Both the position numbers and the translations under genes were made by a program. A DNA stretch of 64,000 bases from CALMUP01 sp035327305 (lineage in GTDB: Bacteria > Verrucomicrobiota > Kiritimatiellia > CAIVKH01), in NCBI GenBank assembly GCA_035327305.1, contig DAOLDL010000006.1, forward strand, positions 4,044-68,043, read 5' to 3'. This document shows positions 8,337 through 16,523 of this stretch, piece by piece (within the stretch, counting starts at the first letter, position 1; each line of letters opens with the position of its first letter). The notes under the pieces are model-generated. The model ran no database searches, was not told the origin of the DNA, and was given only the letters and a program-made list of their open reading frames with translations.

Positions 8337-10001
8337 TCAGTAACGCTCGACATCGGCAAGGGCATTGACGGCGAGTGCCAAGGCATTCTTGCGGGTTTCC
8401 GCCACCCTGGTTTTTGCCGCAGGGCCAATCAAACCCAAACCGGTCAGCCGATCGCGAATTTTGGGTCCGGCGCCGGCGACGATCACCACGCAGTCCGCCG
8501 CCTCGGCATCGCGAATCACATTTTCAATGGCCAACCCGACCGTGGTCGCAAGCATGGGAACATCGCTTAAATCGACGATCAACACCTTGGCATTTCGCAA
8601 GGCTGACTGTTCGCGGGCAATAGCCTTGGCCACCCCGAAGATCATCGGACCGCTTAAATGAAAAATGAGGATGCGTCCACGTCCTTTTTCCAATAATGCT
8701 CGTTCATCAGCGCTCAACCGCAGGGAATCGTCCGATGCAGGATCCACCGTTTTAATCTGGCTGGCCTGTAGTCGTGACAGTCGGTCAATGGTTATGACAT
8801 TGGCAATAAAAACACCAATGCCCACCGCGACCATGATATCAACCATGACCGTGATAAAAAGGACGCCGTACATGATCAGGGTGGCTGACCATGACACCCG
8901 GTGGGCACGACGCAGAAAACTCCAGTCGAGAATATCAACGCCGACTTTCATCGTGACCGCGGCAAGTACGGCCAGGGGCACTTTCGACAAGATCGGCGCG
9001 GCGACGAGGATCACGCCGAGCAGGGTCATTGCCCGGATCATGGCCGCCCGGGGCGATCCTGCGCCGGACTGGATATTGACCACGGTGCCCATGGTGGCCC
9101 CCGCGCCGGGAAGGCCGCCGAATAATCCGGCCAAGGTATTGGCGATACCTTGACCGATCAGTTCGCGATTGGAGTCGTGCTGGGTTCGGGTCAAGCTGTC
9201 GGCGATCATGGCGGTCAGCAGTGTGTCGATGCAACCCAGCAGGGCGAGCAGAAGCGCATCCACCAGAATCATTCCGATCAGATCACCGTTCCAGACCGGC
9301 CACTGAAAGGAGGGAAGCCCCATGGGAATGTTCCCGATGACCCGCAGGGTTTGCTCGTTGAAGAACAACCAGGCGCACAGCGTGCCGGCGATCAGAACCA
9401 GCAGTTGCGGCGGTACAACCTTGCGCCACGCAACGGGCAGAAGAAACAAAGCTCCAAGGGCCAGAGATCCGAGGATGATTTCCGGCCACAACACCGCGTT
9501 CAGCAGGCTCGGCAGAGCCGACAATACGCCCGGAGCGCCACCCGGCACGGATGGATGGCCGAGAAGCGCGGGTATTTGCAGAATCACCAACAGCACACCG
9601 ATGCCGGACATGAAACCGGAAATCACGCTGTACGGCATGATCGTGATGTAACGCCCCAATTTGAGAATGCCGAAGAGTATCTGAAAAATACCCGCGAGCA
9701 CCACCACGGTGAAGCCGAGCGGTAACGCATGTTCCGGATGGGTGGCGGCAATTTTGATCATGACCGCGGTCATCATCAAGGTCATCGGACCGGTAGGCTC
9801 CGAAATCAATGTGCGGGTTCCCCCGAAACAAGCCGCCCAGAAACCGACCAGCACAGCGCCGTAAAGTCCGGCCTGGGCGCCGGCCCCGGAAGACACCCCG
9901 AATGCCAAGGCCAGCGGGAGTGAAACGATTGCCGTCGTTACCCCCCCGAGGACATCCCCCTTTAGATGGGCCTTGGAAAAAATATCGCGAAACGTAATCA
10001 T
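8337..10001 (-). CDS. SulP-family anion transporter with STAS domain (possible bicarbonate transporter)
   Basis: A 554-aa protein. ATG 10001 (MITFRDIFSK) overlaps the stop of the PEP carboxylase gene by four bases and fits the family's N-terminus; much longer upstream readings are artefacts. The membrane part (about residues 1-420) has the SulP N-terminal motif DVLGGVTTAIVSLPLALAFG and SEPTGPMTLMM. A STAS domain occupies about 440-554 (RILIFHLSGPMIFGVAKAI, VLIVDLSDVPMLATT). SulP proteins move sulfate, bicarbonate (BicA), dicarboxylates or chloride. Coupling to a bicarbonate-consuming enzyme makes a BicA-like role plausible, but substrate cannot be read from sequence alone. Confidence 0.88.
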   Translation of the reverse strand: MITFRDIFSKAHLKGDVLGGVTTAIVSLPLALAFGVSSGAGAQAGLYGAVLVGFWAACFGGTRTLISEPTGPMTLMMTAVMIKIAATHPEHALPLGFTVVVLAGIFQILFGILKLGRYITIMPYSVISGFMSGIGVLLVILQIPALLGHPSVPGGAPGVLSALPSLLNAVLWPEIILGSLALGALFLLPVAWRKVVPPQLLVLIAGTLCAWLFFNEQTLRVIGNIPMGLPSFQWPVWNGDLIGMILVDALLLALLGCIDTLLTAMIADSLTRTQHDSNRELIGQGIANTLAGLFGGLPGAGATMGTVVNIQSGAGSPRAAMIRAMTLLGVILVAAPILSKVPLAVLAAVTMKVGVDILDWSFLRRAHRVSWSATLIMYGVLFITVMVDIMVAVGIGVFIANVITIDRLSRLQASQIKTVDPASDDSLRLSADERALLEKGRGRILIFHLSGPMIFGVAKAIAREQSALRNAKVLIVDLSDVPMLATTVGLAIENVIRDAEAADCVVIVAGAGPKIRDRLTGLGLIGPAAKTRVAETRKNALALAVNALADVERY

Positions 10002-12427
10002 CCCGTGCTTTTCATGCCGAAGGCTATGCCATTCACGGTTAATGCGAGCAGGCGTCGCTCCTCTTCCGTCCTCTTTTCCGGAGGCGTCTTTCGCCATTGG
10101 CGAAGAAAATGAATCTGCAGGTAATGCAGAGGATCGACATAGGGATTTCGCAGACGGATGGATTCGGCCAACCGGGGTTGTCCGGCTAAAAGATGAGGGT
10201 GGCCGGCAATCGCCAGTATGGCGTCCACCGAAGCGGCATGTTCCGCGCGGATTTGTTCCAGAAATCGTCGGCGCAATCCCGCTTGCGGCACCAGCGATGC
10301 ATACCGCCCGGCGATGTACATATCCGCCTTCGCGAGAGACATCTCCGCGTTGTCGAGAAGCATGGAGAAAAACGGCCATGACCGGTAAAGGTTTCGCAGT
10401 TCATCGCGACGTTCGGCCATGACGGATTGCAGTGCACTGCCGATGCCATACCATGCAGGAAGTAAGTGCCGCGATTGGGTCCAGGCAAAAACCCAGGGAA
10501 TGGCGCGGAGGTCGGTCAGGCTTCCGGTTTTTGTTCGTCGGCTGGGCCGCGATCCAATCCGGGTATGTTCAATCAGATCGATCGGCGTGGCTTGCCGGAA
10601 ATAATCGAGAAAGCCATCGGACTCGATAAGCGCGCGGTAATGTTTGAGCGACCGCCGTGCAAGTTCATCCATCATGGCTTCCCATTCCGGAGGTATCTTC
10701 TGTTCCTCCACGCGGTGTACGGCATTATAAAGAACCGCGGAAGTCAACTGTTCCAGATTTCGCCGGGCGATATCCTGCTGACCGTACTTCATCAGGATGA
10801 CTTCACCCTGTTCCGTTATGCGCAGTCCGCCGCCGTGCGAAGCATGAGGCTGGGCGATCAAACTGCGATAGCTTAATCCGCCGCCGCGATCAATGGTTCC
10901 GCCTTTTCCGTGAAAAAAGCGTATCTGGATGCCGTGGGCATCGGCAATTTGGCAAAGGGATTTCTGCGCGCGGTAGAGAAACCAGTTTGCGGCCAGGTAT
11001 CCGCCGTCCTTGTTCGAATCCGAATAGCCCAACATGATTTCCTGTCGGTTCCCGCGGGCGGATAGGTGTCGCCGGTAAGCAGGGCGTGACCACAAGTCCG
11101 AAATGAGTTCGCGGGCATGTTCGAGATCGGTAATGGTTTCAAACAGGGGCACCACATCCAGATCGACCAGCCGCTGGTTTTTAGCCCGCGTGACGATTTC
11201 CATCACCTGATCGGCTGAATGGGTCATGCTCAAGATGAAGCGGTGGGAGGCTTCCGGGCCATGGTGCTTCTGAATTTCCCGAATTGTCTGCAGTTCCTCG
11301 TCGATCTCATGCGGAGCGGATACAAGTTTTCCCGAATGATCCCGAAAATCCAGGTGGGCGAGATGAAAGCCGAATACCTTGGCCTGGCGGATGAGGCGGC
11401 TTAACCGTCCGTTGGCGGCGCGATGGGCACGCTGGGCGAGAAGCCGCTCCCGGATCGCTTCCAATTCACGGATCCAAACTTCAGGTCGGGGATAACGCCC
11501 GTTGGCCAGCCGCCGCCGCATGGCTTCGATTTCCCGGCGAAATGTTTCCGCAGGATGAAAGGAATCCGGCGAAGCGGATTCCGTATTCGGGCTTACCAGT
11601 CGATCGGAATGGGAAATTTCCTCGACCAGCCTTGCACACTCATGATCATAAAGTCGCATCAGTACGCGCCGCATTTCCGTGACCGTTTGGTGGCTGATCT
11701 CGGGTGTTACGTACGGGTGACCATCGCGGTCGCCACCAATCCATGAAGCAAAAGTCAGCGCCGCAGGCGGCGCATTCACGCCCGGGAAGTGGCGATCCAA
11801 CTCCTTTTCGAGCGTCTGGTAAAAATCCGCGACAGCGGAAAAGATGGCGTGCTCGAAGAGAAACAGGGCATTGTCAACCTCATCCAGCGGCGTCACACGC
11901 TGAACCCGGACCTCCTCCGTCTGCCAAAGCGCCTCAAGCAGAATGTCGGGTTCATCCGGATGGGCGGCCAGTTTCACAAGGTGGTTCATCACGGTCCGGC
12001 GTTTGCTTTCCGTGGGATGCGCGGTGAGTACGGGCTCGATTGATAGATTGGCAAGAGCGGCTTGAACTTCGCTCCGGGTGGCGCCTTTGGCCTTCAAGTC
12101 GCGGAATGTGACCGCCAGGGATTGCCGGAGTCCCGGCCGGCTTCTGATTGCCCGGATACGCGCACGTTCCTCGCACAGGTTGAGCAATTGAAAATACAGG
12201 CTGAAGGCGTGCACGACAGGGTACGCCTCGTGCGCGCGCAGGCGACGGACAAATGCCCGTTTTTTGCGCACATCAGCCGGGCGATGGCCGTCCCGCACCT
12301 TTTCGGAAAGGCGGCCGAGTGCTTCCACCCGGTCGGCGCAACGATTGCCTGACTGCTCCCGAATAATGGCATTAAGCCGGTCGCGGAAAAAAGCGACCTC
12401 TTCAAGTAATTGAGTATCCGTGTTCAT
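9998..12427 (-). CDS. ppc: Phosphoenolpyruvate carboxylase
   Basis: An 809-aa enzyme converting phosphoenolpyruvate and bicarbonate to oxaloacetate, replenishing the TCA cycle in the cytoplasm. The catalytic motifs are intact: PVLTAHPTESKRR with the essential His137, GYSDSNKDGGYLAANW, the glycine-rich FFHGKGGTIDRGGG loop, and a C-terminus GIAFGMKSTG resembling the family's conserved GIAAGMRNTG end. It is somewhat shorter than E. coli Ppc (883 aa). Its stop overlaps the start of the SulP transporter gene, so the two are probably co-translated. A LysR-type regulator is divergently transcribed from the 88-bp upstream region. Confidence 0.95.
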   Translation of the reverse strand: MNTDTQLLEEVAFFRDRLNAIIREQSGNRCADRVEALGRLSEKVRDGHRPADVRKKRAFVRRLRAHEAYPVVHAFSLYFQLLNLCEERARIRAIRSRPGLRQSLAVTFRDLKAKGATRSEVQAALANLSIEPVLTAHPTESKRRTVMNHLVKLAAHPDEPDILLEALWQTEEVRVQRVTPLDEVDNALFLFEHAIFSAVADFYQTLEKELDRHFPGVNAPPAALTFASWIGGDRDGHPYVTPEISHQTVTEMRRVLMRLYDHECARLVEEISHSDRLVSPNTESASPDSFHPAETFRREIEAMRRRLANGRYPRPEVWIRELEAIRERLLAQRAHRAANGRLSRLIRQAKVFGFHLAHLDFRDHSGKLVSAPHEIDEELQTIREIQKHHGPEASHRFILSMTHSADQVMEIVTRAKNQRLVDLDVVPLFETITDLEHARELISDLWSRPAYRRHLSARGNRQEIMLGYSDSNKDGGYLAANWFLYRAQKSLCQIADAHGIQIRFFHGKGGTIDRGGGLSYRSLIAQPHASHGGGLRITEQGEVILMKYGQQDIARRNLEQLTSAVLYNAVHRVEEQKIPPEWEAMMDELARRSLKHYRALIESDGFLDYFRQATPIDLIEHTRIGSRPSRRTKTGSLTDLRAIPWVFAWTQSRHLLPAWYGIGSALQSVMAERRDELRNLYRSWPFFSMLLDNAEMSLAKADMYIAGRYASLVPQAGLRRRFLEQIRAEHAASVDAILAIAGHPHLLAGQPRLAESIRLRNPYVDPLHYLQIHFLRQWRKTPPEKRTEEERRLLALTVNGIAFGMKSTG

Positions 12428-12515
12428 GACGCCTGATTGTGCGGATGCGTCTTGATTCTGTCTAATATATTATAATTATACTTTCGTTCTATATTATATA
12501 TGTTACGTTGCCTCC
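12428..12515. promoter_or_regulatory. AT-rich divergent control region between ppc and the LysR-type gene
   Basis: This 88-bp intergenic stretch is very AT-rich in its right half. Two similar motifs, TCTAATATATTATA (12461-12474) and TCTATATTATATAT (12488-12501), are spaced about one to two helical turns apart. Both contain T-N11-A patterns of the kind bound by LysR-type regulators, and the geometry matches LysR regulators controlling a divergent target and themselves. Binding is inferred only. Confidence 0.45.
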
Positions 12516-13267
12516 ATGAAGGAATTGAATTACCGTCATCTTCATTACTTTCTGGCGATTGTGCAGGCCGGCGGCCTGACCGCAGCGGCGCGGCAACTGG
12601 GCGTGGCGCAATCTGCGTTGAGCATCCAACTCAAGGCGTTGGAGTCCAGTTTGGGTTGCCACCTGTTCAGCCGGGAACATAAGCGGCTTACCCTTACGGA
12701 AGAAGGCCGGATGGCTCATGCTTTTGCCGAAACCATTTTCCGCACGGGCGAGGAGCTTGTGACTACGCTTAAGCGCCGGGAGGAAAGGTATGCCAAAGTC
12801 CTCTGGGTCGGATGCGTGGCGACCTTGTCCCGCAACTTTGTGATCGGCTTCTTGCGATCCGCGATTGCCGAAGGGTCGATCGAGGTGGTGATCCGGTCGG
12901 GCGGACTTTCCGAATTACTGCATGCATTGCGGGATCACCAGTTGGATATTGTCGTATCGAACCAACAGGTGCCCGGCTCGGCTTCCAACGGTTTCCGCTG
13001 TCGGGCCGTGGCCGATCAACCGGTCAGCCTCATCGGCCCGAAATCATTTAAACGCCGACGACGTCCGTTTCGGTTTCCTGATGATCTCCGCAACGTTCCC
13101 ATCGTATTGCCGACCCGGGAAAGCGGAATTCGAAGCCGGTTTGACGCCCTTCTGGCCAGGCATGGAGACTTTCCTCTTCTGATAGCCGCCGAGGCGGATG
13201 ATATGGCGATGCTTCGTTTGCTGGCCCGGGAAATGAATGCGCTGTCCCTTTTGCCTCCGGTAGTGGT
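12516..13267 (+). CDS. LysR-type regulator, NhaR-like (3' end lost in gap)
   Basis: About 250 residues are visible before the assembly gap. The N-terminal winged helix-turn-helix LNYRHLHYFLAIVQAGGLTA followed by AARQLGVAQSALSIQLKALE is a standard LysR DNA-binding domain. The start and the following linker (VGCVATLSRNFVIGFLRSAI) resemble NhaR, the sodium-responsive activator of nhaA in E. coli. The effector domain is cut at LSLLPPVV, so roughly 40-50 residues are missing. It is transcribed away from ppc and the SulP gene. Sodium sensing is a hypothesis from the resemblance and from the Mrp operon nearby. Confidence 0.85.
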
Positions 13268-13367
13268 NNNNNNNNNNNNNNNNNNNNNNNNNNNNNNNNN
13301 NNNNNNNNNNNNNNNNNNNNNNNNNNNNNNNNNNNNNNNNNNNNNNNNNNNNNNNNNNNNNNNNNNN
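13268..13367. other. Assembly gap (100 N)
   Basis: Exactly 100 N, the usual placeholder for a gap of unknown size. A LysR-type gene enters on the left and a different protein (thioredoxin-like) leaves in a frame open from the gap on the right, so at least the end of one gene and the start of another are missing. Confidence 0.97.
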
Positions 13368-13368
13368 T

Positions 13369-13806
13369 GATGACAATACGCCGGGCCGGGTTCCAAAAGG
13401 GCGATGGTTCACCAGCGATCGGGGGTATCAGGAAGCCCTTGAATTACAGAAATCAACCGGCGCGGACATCATCATCTATTTCTTCCGCTACGACCTTAAA
13501 GATGAAAAAGGTCTCTGCACCTGGTGGGAACGCCATGGCCTGCAACATGGCCGCGTCAGCAAGCTACTCCAAGATTACATCAAGGTTAAGGTTCAAATGC
13601 CTTTCAAACCGAGAGAGCGGGAAATGTTCGCCGAAAAGTTCAAATTCAACAAGACGCCCGCGGTTTACATTGTGAGAGCGGATGGTGGATTCCCGACGCG
13701 TATCCAGGTGTTCGACTGGCCAAACAACAAACCGCAATTAAAAGATCATCAAACGTTGATCAGCGAAATTCAAAAGGCCAGCTCCCAGCGTTCGACGTCC
13801 CCTTAA
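13369..13806 (+). CDS. Thioredoxin-fold protein, 5' end lost in gap
   Basis: The frame is open from the gap edge to the TAA at 13806, giving 145 visible residues; a 69-aa reading from the internal ATG at 13597 would be only its tail. WFTSDRGYQEALELQKSTGA, ADIIIYFFRYDL and FKFNKTPAVYIVRADG follow the thioredoxin pattern (helix, strand, cis-proline TPA). Where a CxxC would be expected there is CTWW, so a redox disulfide role is doubtful. It converges with the EpsI-like gene, with 12 bases between their stops. Function unknown; probably exported if a signal peptide lies in the missing part. Confidence 0.65.
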   Translation, partial: DDNTPGRVPKGRWFTSDRGYQEALELQKSTGADIIIYFFRYDLKDEKGLCTWWERHGLQHGRVSKLLQDYIKVKVQMPFKPREREMFAEKFKFNKTPAVYIVRADGGFPTRIQVFDWPNNKPQLKDHQTLISEIQKASSQRSTSP

Positions 13807-13818
13807 AATTGGCGCGAT

Positions 13819-14583
13819 TTACTGAACGGCGCTTTTCCACATCTGCGGATAAGCCACGGAAACGAATTCCCTGACCTCATCGAGGTACTGGTTTTTCTCG
13901 TCAACCAGAGAGCGGTTTCCCGATAGCGCGATGTAAGCCCATCGATGCGATTTATTGTGAAGAATACGATCCGCCGCCATCCAGAAAAGTCGTGAATGAT
14001 GGCTGGCGGTTTCACGATCCTTACCGACAAACCAGTAGGCATAATAGCTTCCAAACGCACGCGGCTGGCCGGACACCCGGACATGCCGAAGCATGTCGAG
14101 AATTCGCACATCCAGTGGTCCGCGGTTCGCCAGCGGGACATCGATTACCTTGGTTCCCACGATTTCACTGCCTTGACCGACCAGGCAACGTTCCGGACGG
14201 TGAATACTGGCCCGTTCCCGTCCGCTCATCACCACCGTGGCGATGATCTGGCGTCCATCCGTGTGCGTATACCGTTTTTTAACGATGATGGTGTCGGCCG
14301 GCAACATGCTTTTTTCGATCAGCGTCATGGGACCGAGGCGCCCTTCACATTCCGGGCAGACTTCGCGATCTTCCACCTGGCTGGCCGTGAAAACCTTCTG
14401 ATGTTTGGGATTCCAGCAGAACAATATGTCGTCACCCGACCATTCACCGGCCTGGTCGGGCAAATAGGCGTGAATACCTGATTCATCGGATGCCGTAGTA
14501 TCGACGGTCACCGCCAGGGCAATGGATGTTGCAATCAGCAATCCCACCAGAATCAGGTAGTGCGTGGATGACCGAGCCACCAT
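13819..14583 (-). CDS. Exosortase-associated EpsI-like protein
   Basis: A 254-aa protein with one N-terminal membrane anchor (residues about 8-27) and a periplasmic EpsI/DUF3485-like domain. Conserved features are SGRERASIHRPERCLVG (residues 120-136) and YYAYWFVGKDRET. A C-x19-C-x2-C arrangement (C56, C76, C79) resembles a metal-binding knuckle. The start overlaps the end of the exosortase gene by 31 bases, so the two are co-expressed. EpsI-like proteins accompany exosortases and are linked to exopolysaccharide biosynthesis; the exact biochemical role is not known. It is closely similar to the C-terminal half of the protein at 38693-40429, including identical cysteine spacing. Confidence 0.85.
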   Translation of the reverse strand: MVARSSTHYLILVGLLIATSIALAVTVDTTASDESGIHAYLPDQAGEWSGDDILFCWNPKHQKVFTASQVEDREVCPECEGRLGPMTLIEKSMLPADTIIVKKRYTHTDGRQIIATVVMSGRERASIHRPERCLVGQGSEIVGTKVIDVPLANRGPLDVRILDMLRHVRVSGQPRAFGSYYAYWFVGKDRETASHHSRLFWMAADRILHNKSHRWAYIALSGNRSLVDEKNQYLDEVREFVSVAYPQMWKSAVQ

Positions 14584-15521
14584 TTCTTTTTCTCCTCATA
14601 CCAATTACGTTCCAGCATGGAACCGATGCTGATCAGCAAAATAAATACGACCATAAAAATGATGAAGCCGGAAAAATCGTGATAGAGTTGCATGGCAAGA
14701 TCGGTGCCAAACGCTTCCGCGACAATGCCGGTAGTAAAAATCCGCACAATATTGCCCACAATGGCCAGCGGGATGGACATGAAGAAAATCGCCCACTGCT
14801 TCCAGGCCGTGCGTTGGGTAATATTGGCGTAAATAGCGGTCAAGGCGGTGATGGCGATCAGCGACCGGATTCCACTGCAGGCATCCGCGACGTCGAGATC
14901 AAAACCTCCCTGCGCAAGCGAATGCAAACGGGCGCCCGAAGCTTCCACCGGAATACCCACCCCGCTTAAAAGAATGGCCGATACTTCGGTTGCAAAAATT
15001 CGCAACGGATGGGTGACGCTGTCCAGAAAGTTGAACGGAATACAGAAAATCAAAAATGCGCAGGGAAAGATAAGTTGGCGGGCCACCTGCCAGCCGCATA
15101 AATAAAACGGGATACCCCACGTCAAACCCACCAGGGCAAAAAGCGATAACCGGGTTTGCTGGGCCTTCGCGCCGAGCCAATGCAGTAACAGGCACCCAAC
15201 GACCACGGCCAGACCGGCGTAACTGATGGATTTCGAGGCGGCAGACAATTCCTTGCGACGGGTCCATATAACGTAAATCGACATTACGGGAATCAACCAG
15301 CCGTGGGAATAATCGCCGCCGTATTCGATATCATCCGTCCAGCGCTCAACCATCCAGGTGAGCGCCGACTTACCGAACACCTTTGAATCCAAGGTGTTAC
15401 CTTGATAATGAAACAGGAAAAACACCATGCCGATCACCAGGGCAATCAACAGGGCACGGATAAAATCCTGCTTGTGCAACGTGGCCAACCGCCATTGTTC
15501 ATTCCAAATTTCGCGATCCAT
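14553..15521 (-). CDS. Exosortase, catalytically intact
   Basis: A 322-aa polytopic inner-membrane cysteine transpeptidase of the exosortase/archaeosortase family. The predicted catalytic triad is complete: Cys215 in VADACSGIRSL, Arg260 in GNIVRI and His281 in YHDFSGF. Exosortases cleave C-terminal sorting signals of PEP-CTERM-like proteins at the membrane and attach the proteins to a cell-surface structure. It starts next to the divergent GbsR-type regulator and is followed by the EpsI partner. No protein with an obvious C-terminal sorting signal (motif, membrane helix, basic tail) is encoded in this window, so the substrates must lie elsewhere. Subfamily not assigned. Confidence 0.92.
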   Translation of the reverse strand: MDREIWNEQWRLATLHKQDFIRALLIALVIGMVFFLFHYQGNTLDSKVFGKSALTWMVERWTDDIEYGGDYSHGWLIPVMSIYVIWTRRKELSAASKSISYAGLAVVVGCLLLHWLGAKAQQTRLSLFALVGLTWGIPFYLCGWQVARQLIFPCAFLIFCIPFNFLDSVTHPLRIFATEVSAILLSGVGIPVEASGARLHSLAQGGFDLDVADACSGIRSLIAITALTAIYANITQRTAWKQWAIFFMSIPLAIVGNIVRIFTTGIVAEAFGTDLAMQLYHDFSGFIIFMVVFILLISIGSMLERNWYEEKKKWWLGHPRTT

Positions 15522-15601
15522 AGGTGTCTTGTTCGACGTTACAGCATACGTGGATGTTGAATAAATCCAATTTTATTCCGTATTTTAGCTTCACAAGCCT
15601 T

Positions 15602-15639
15602 CATCCATTGTGTTCAATATGTATTGAACGCAATGGATG
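15602..15639. promoter_or_regulatory. 38-bp palindromic operator candidate between exosortase and GbsR-type regulator
   Basis: A near-perfect inverted repeat: outer arms CATCCATTG (15602-15610) and CAATGGATG (15631-15639), inner arms GTTCAATA (15612-15619) and TATTGAAC (15622-15629), central TG, and one mismatched pair (T15611/G15630). It lies about 80 bases upstream of the exosortase start and about 90 bases upstream of the regulator start. A related half-site pair flanks it: GTTGAATA at 15556-15563 and TATTCAAC at 15645-15652. The position and symmetry fit an autoregulatory operator for the dimeric MarR/GbsR protein. Confidence 0.7.
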
Positions 15640-15727
15640 TTGCGTATTCAACAGCTTGCATAACCGCCCGGTTGCGTACCCTTTGGGACGTGACGGGGAC
15701 GAAGTCCGCCTTTCGGGAGATGTAACC

Positions 15728-16222
15728 ATGAATGATGTAAAAGACATCCGCGAACAATTTATCGCCGCGGCGGGTGATCTAACCCAAACACTTGGGTTCG
15801 GACGCAATATCGGCCAGATCTATGCGCATATTTATTTCAGTTCTGATCCTCAATCGCTGGACAACCTCACCCATTCTCTCGGGATCAGCAAAGGTAGCGC
15901 CAGCATGTCTGTCCGCCAACTTGAGCAATGGGGCGCGCTTAAACATGTCTGGATCAAGGGCGAACGCAAGGACTACTATCAAACAACCGAGGAATTTGGC
16001 AAAATCATACGCAAGGCGCTGGTGGACATGGTCGGCCGCACCGCCGAGTCCGCCGACCACCTGCTGAATGAATCGGAAAAGTGGTTAAAGCATAACAACA
16101 AAAACGGCGCAACACCGGACGACATCGCATTCATGGCCGAGAAGGTAAAAAAACTGCGAAACTTCCGGCGCCGCGCCCAGGGGTTATGGAACAGCCCGGT
16201 GATTCGTCTGTTGTTGAAGTAG
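15728..16222 (+). CDS. GbsR/MarR-family transcriptional regulator
   Basis: A 164-aa protein starting at ATG 15728 (MNDVKDIREQ), with GGGAG at 15714-15718 as ribosome binding site; the longer upstream reading would run through the palindromic operator. The GbsR-type winged helix is recognisable: FGRNIGQIYAHIYFSSDPQS, then LGISKGSASMSVRQLEQWGA (recognition helix) and HVWIKGERKDYYQTTEEFG (wing). The C-terminal helices probably form the dimer interface. It heads the plus-strand exopolysaccharide genes and is divergent from the exosortase pair, so it probably controls this locus and itself. Confidence 0.85.
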   Translation: MNDVKDIREQFIAAAGDLTQTLGFGRNIGQIYAHIYFSSDPQSLDNLTHSLGISKGSASMSVRQLEQWGALKHVWIKGERKDYYQTTEEFGKIIRKALVDMVGRTAESADHLLNESEKWLKHNNKNGATPDDIAFMAEKVKKLRNFRRRAQGLWNSPVIRLLLK

Positions 16223-16234
16223 TTTCAAGCTGGC

Positions 16235-16423
16235 ATGATCAACAAAGAAACCATATTGCAGGCGTCCGATGTCGCGGTTGCGACAACCGATCCGCGCTAT
16301 CCATCGATCGCCCCCTTTCATCCAAGCCAGTTTTACCCTGAATATCAAGGGCCGCTGGCGACCGAACCAAACGGCGTCTACCACGCCGTACGCATGGCGT
16401 TGAAGGATCTCGAGCTGGATGCC
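16235..16423 (+). CDS. DUF362-family protein, N-terminal fragment cut by gap
   Basis: Only 63 residues remain before the gap. VAVATTDPRYPSIAPFHPSQ, FYPEYQGPLATEPNGVYHAV and LKDLELDA align well with the N-terminus of the intact DUF362 protein at 25755-27245 (compare TRYPESPMAATSGTPNPAYQ and LIDLEYDA). The intact relative has 496 residues, so about 1.3 kb of this gene should be hidden in the gap. The start follows the regulator stop by 12 bases, suggesting an operon. A frame reading through the N run into the next fragment is an artefact. Confidence 0.65.
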
Positions 16424-16523
16424 NNNNNNNNNNNNNNNNNNNNNNNNNNNNNNNNNNNNNNNNNNNNNNNNNNNNNNNNNNNNNNNNNNNNNNNNNNNNN
16501 NNNNNNNNNNNNNNNNNNNNNNN
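16424..16523. other. Assembly gap (100 N)
   Basis: Exactly 100 N. The left edge is inside the N-terminus of a DUF362 protein and the right edge inside a methyltransferase, so the real gap should be well over 1 kb. Confidence 0.97.

Noticed and set aside
10002..10379. 126-residue N-terminal extension of the SulP protein
   Set aside because: It overlaps ppc in another frame; ATG 10001 gives the usual four-base overlap and the conserved N-terminus.
15524..15727. 68-residue N-terminal extension of the GbsR-type regulator
   Set aside because: It would run through the palindromic operator and lacks family similarity; ATG 15728 has a good ribosome binding site.
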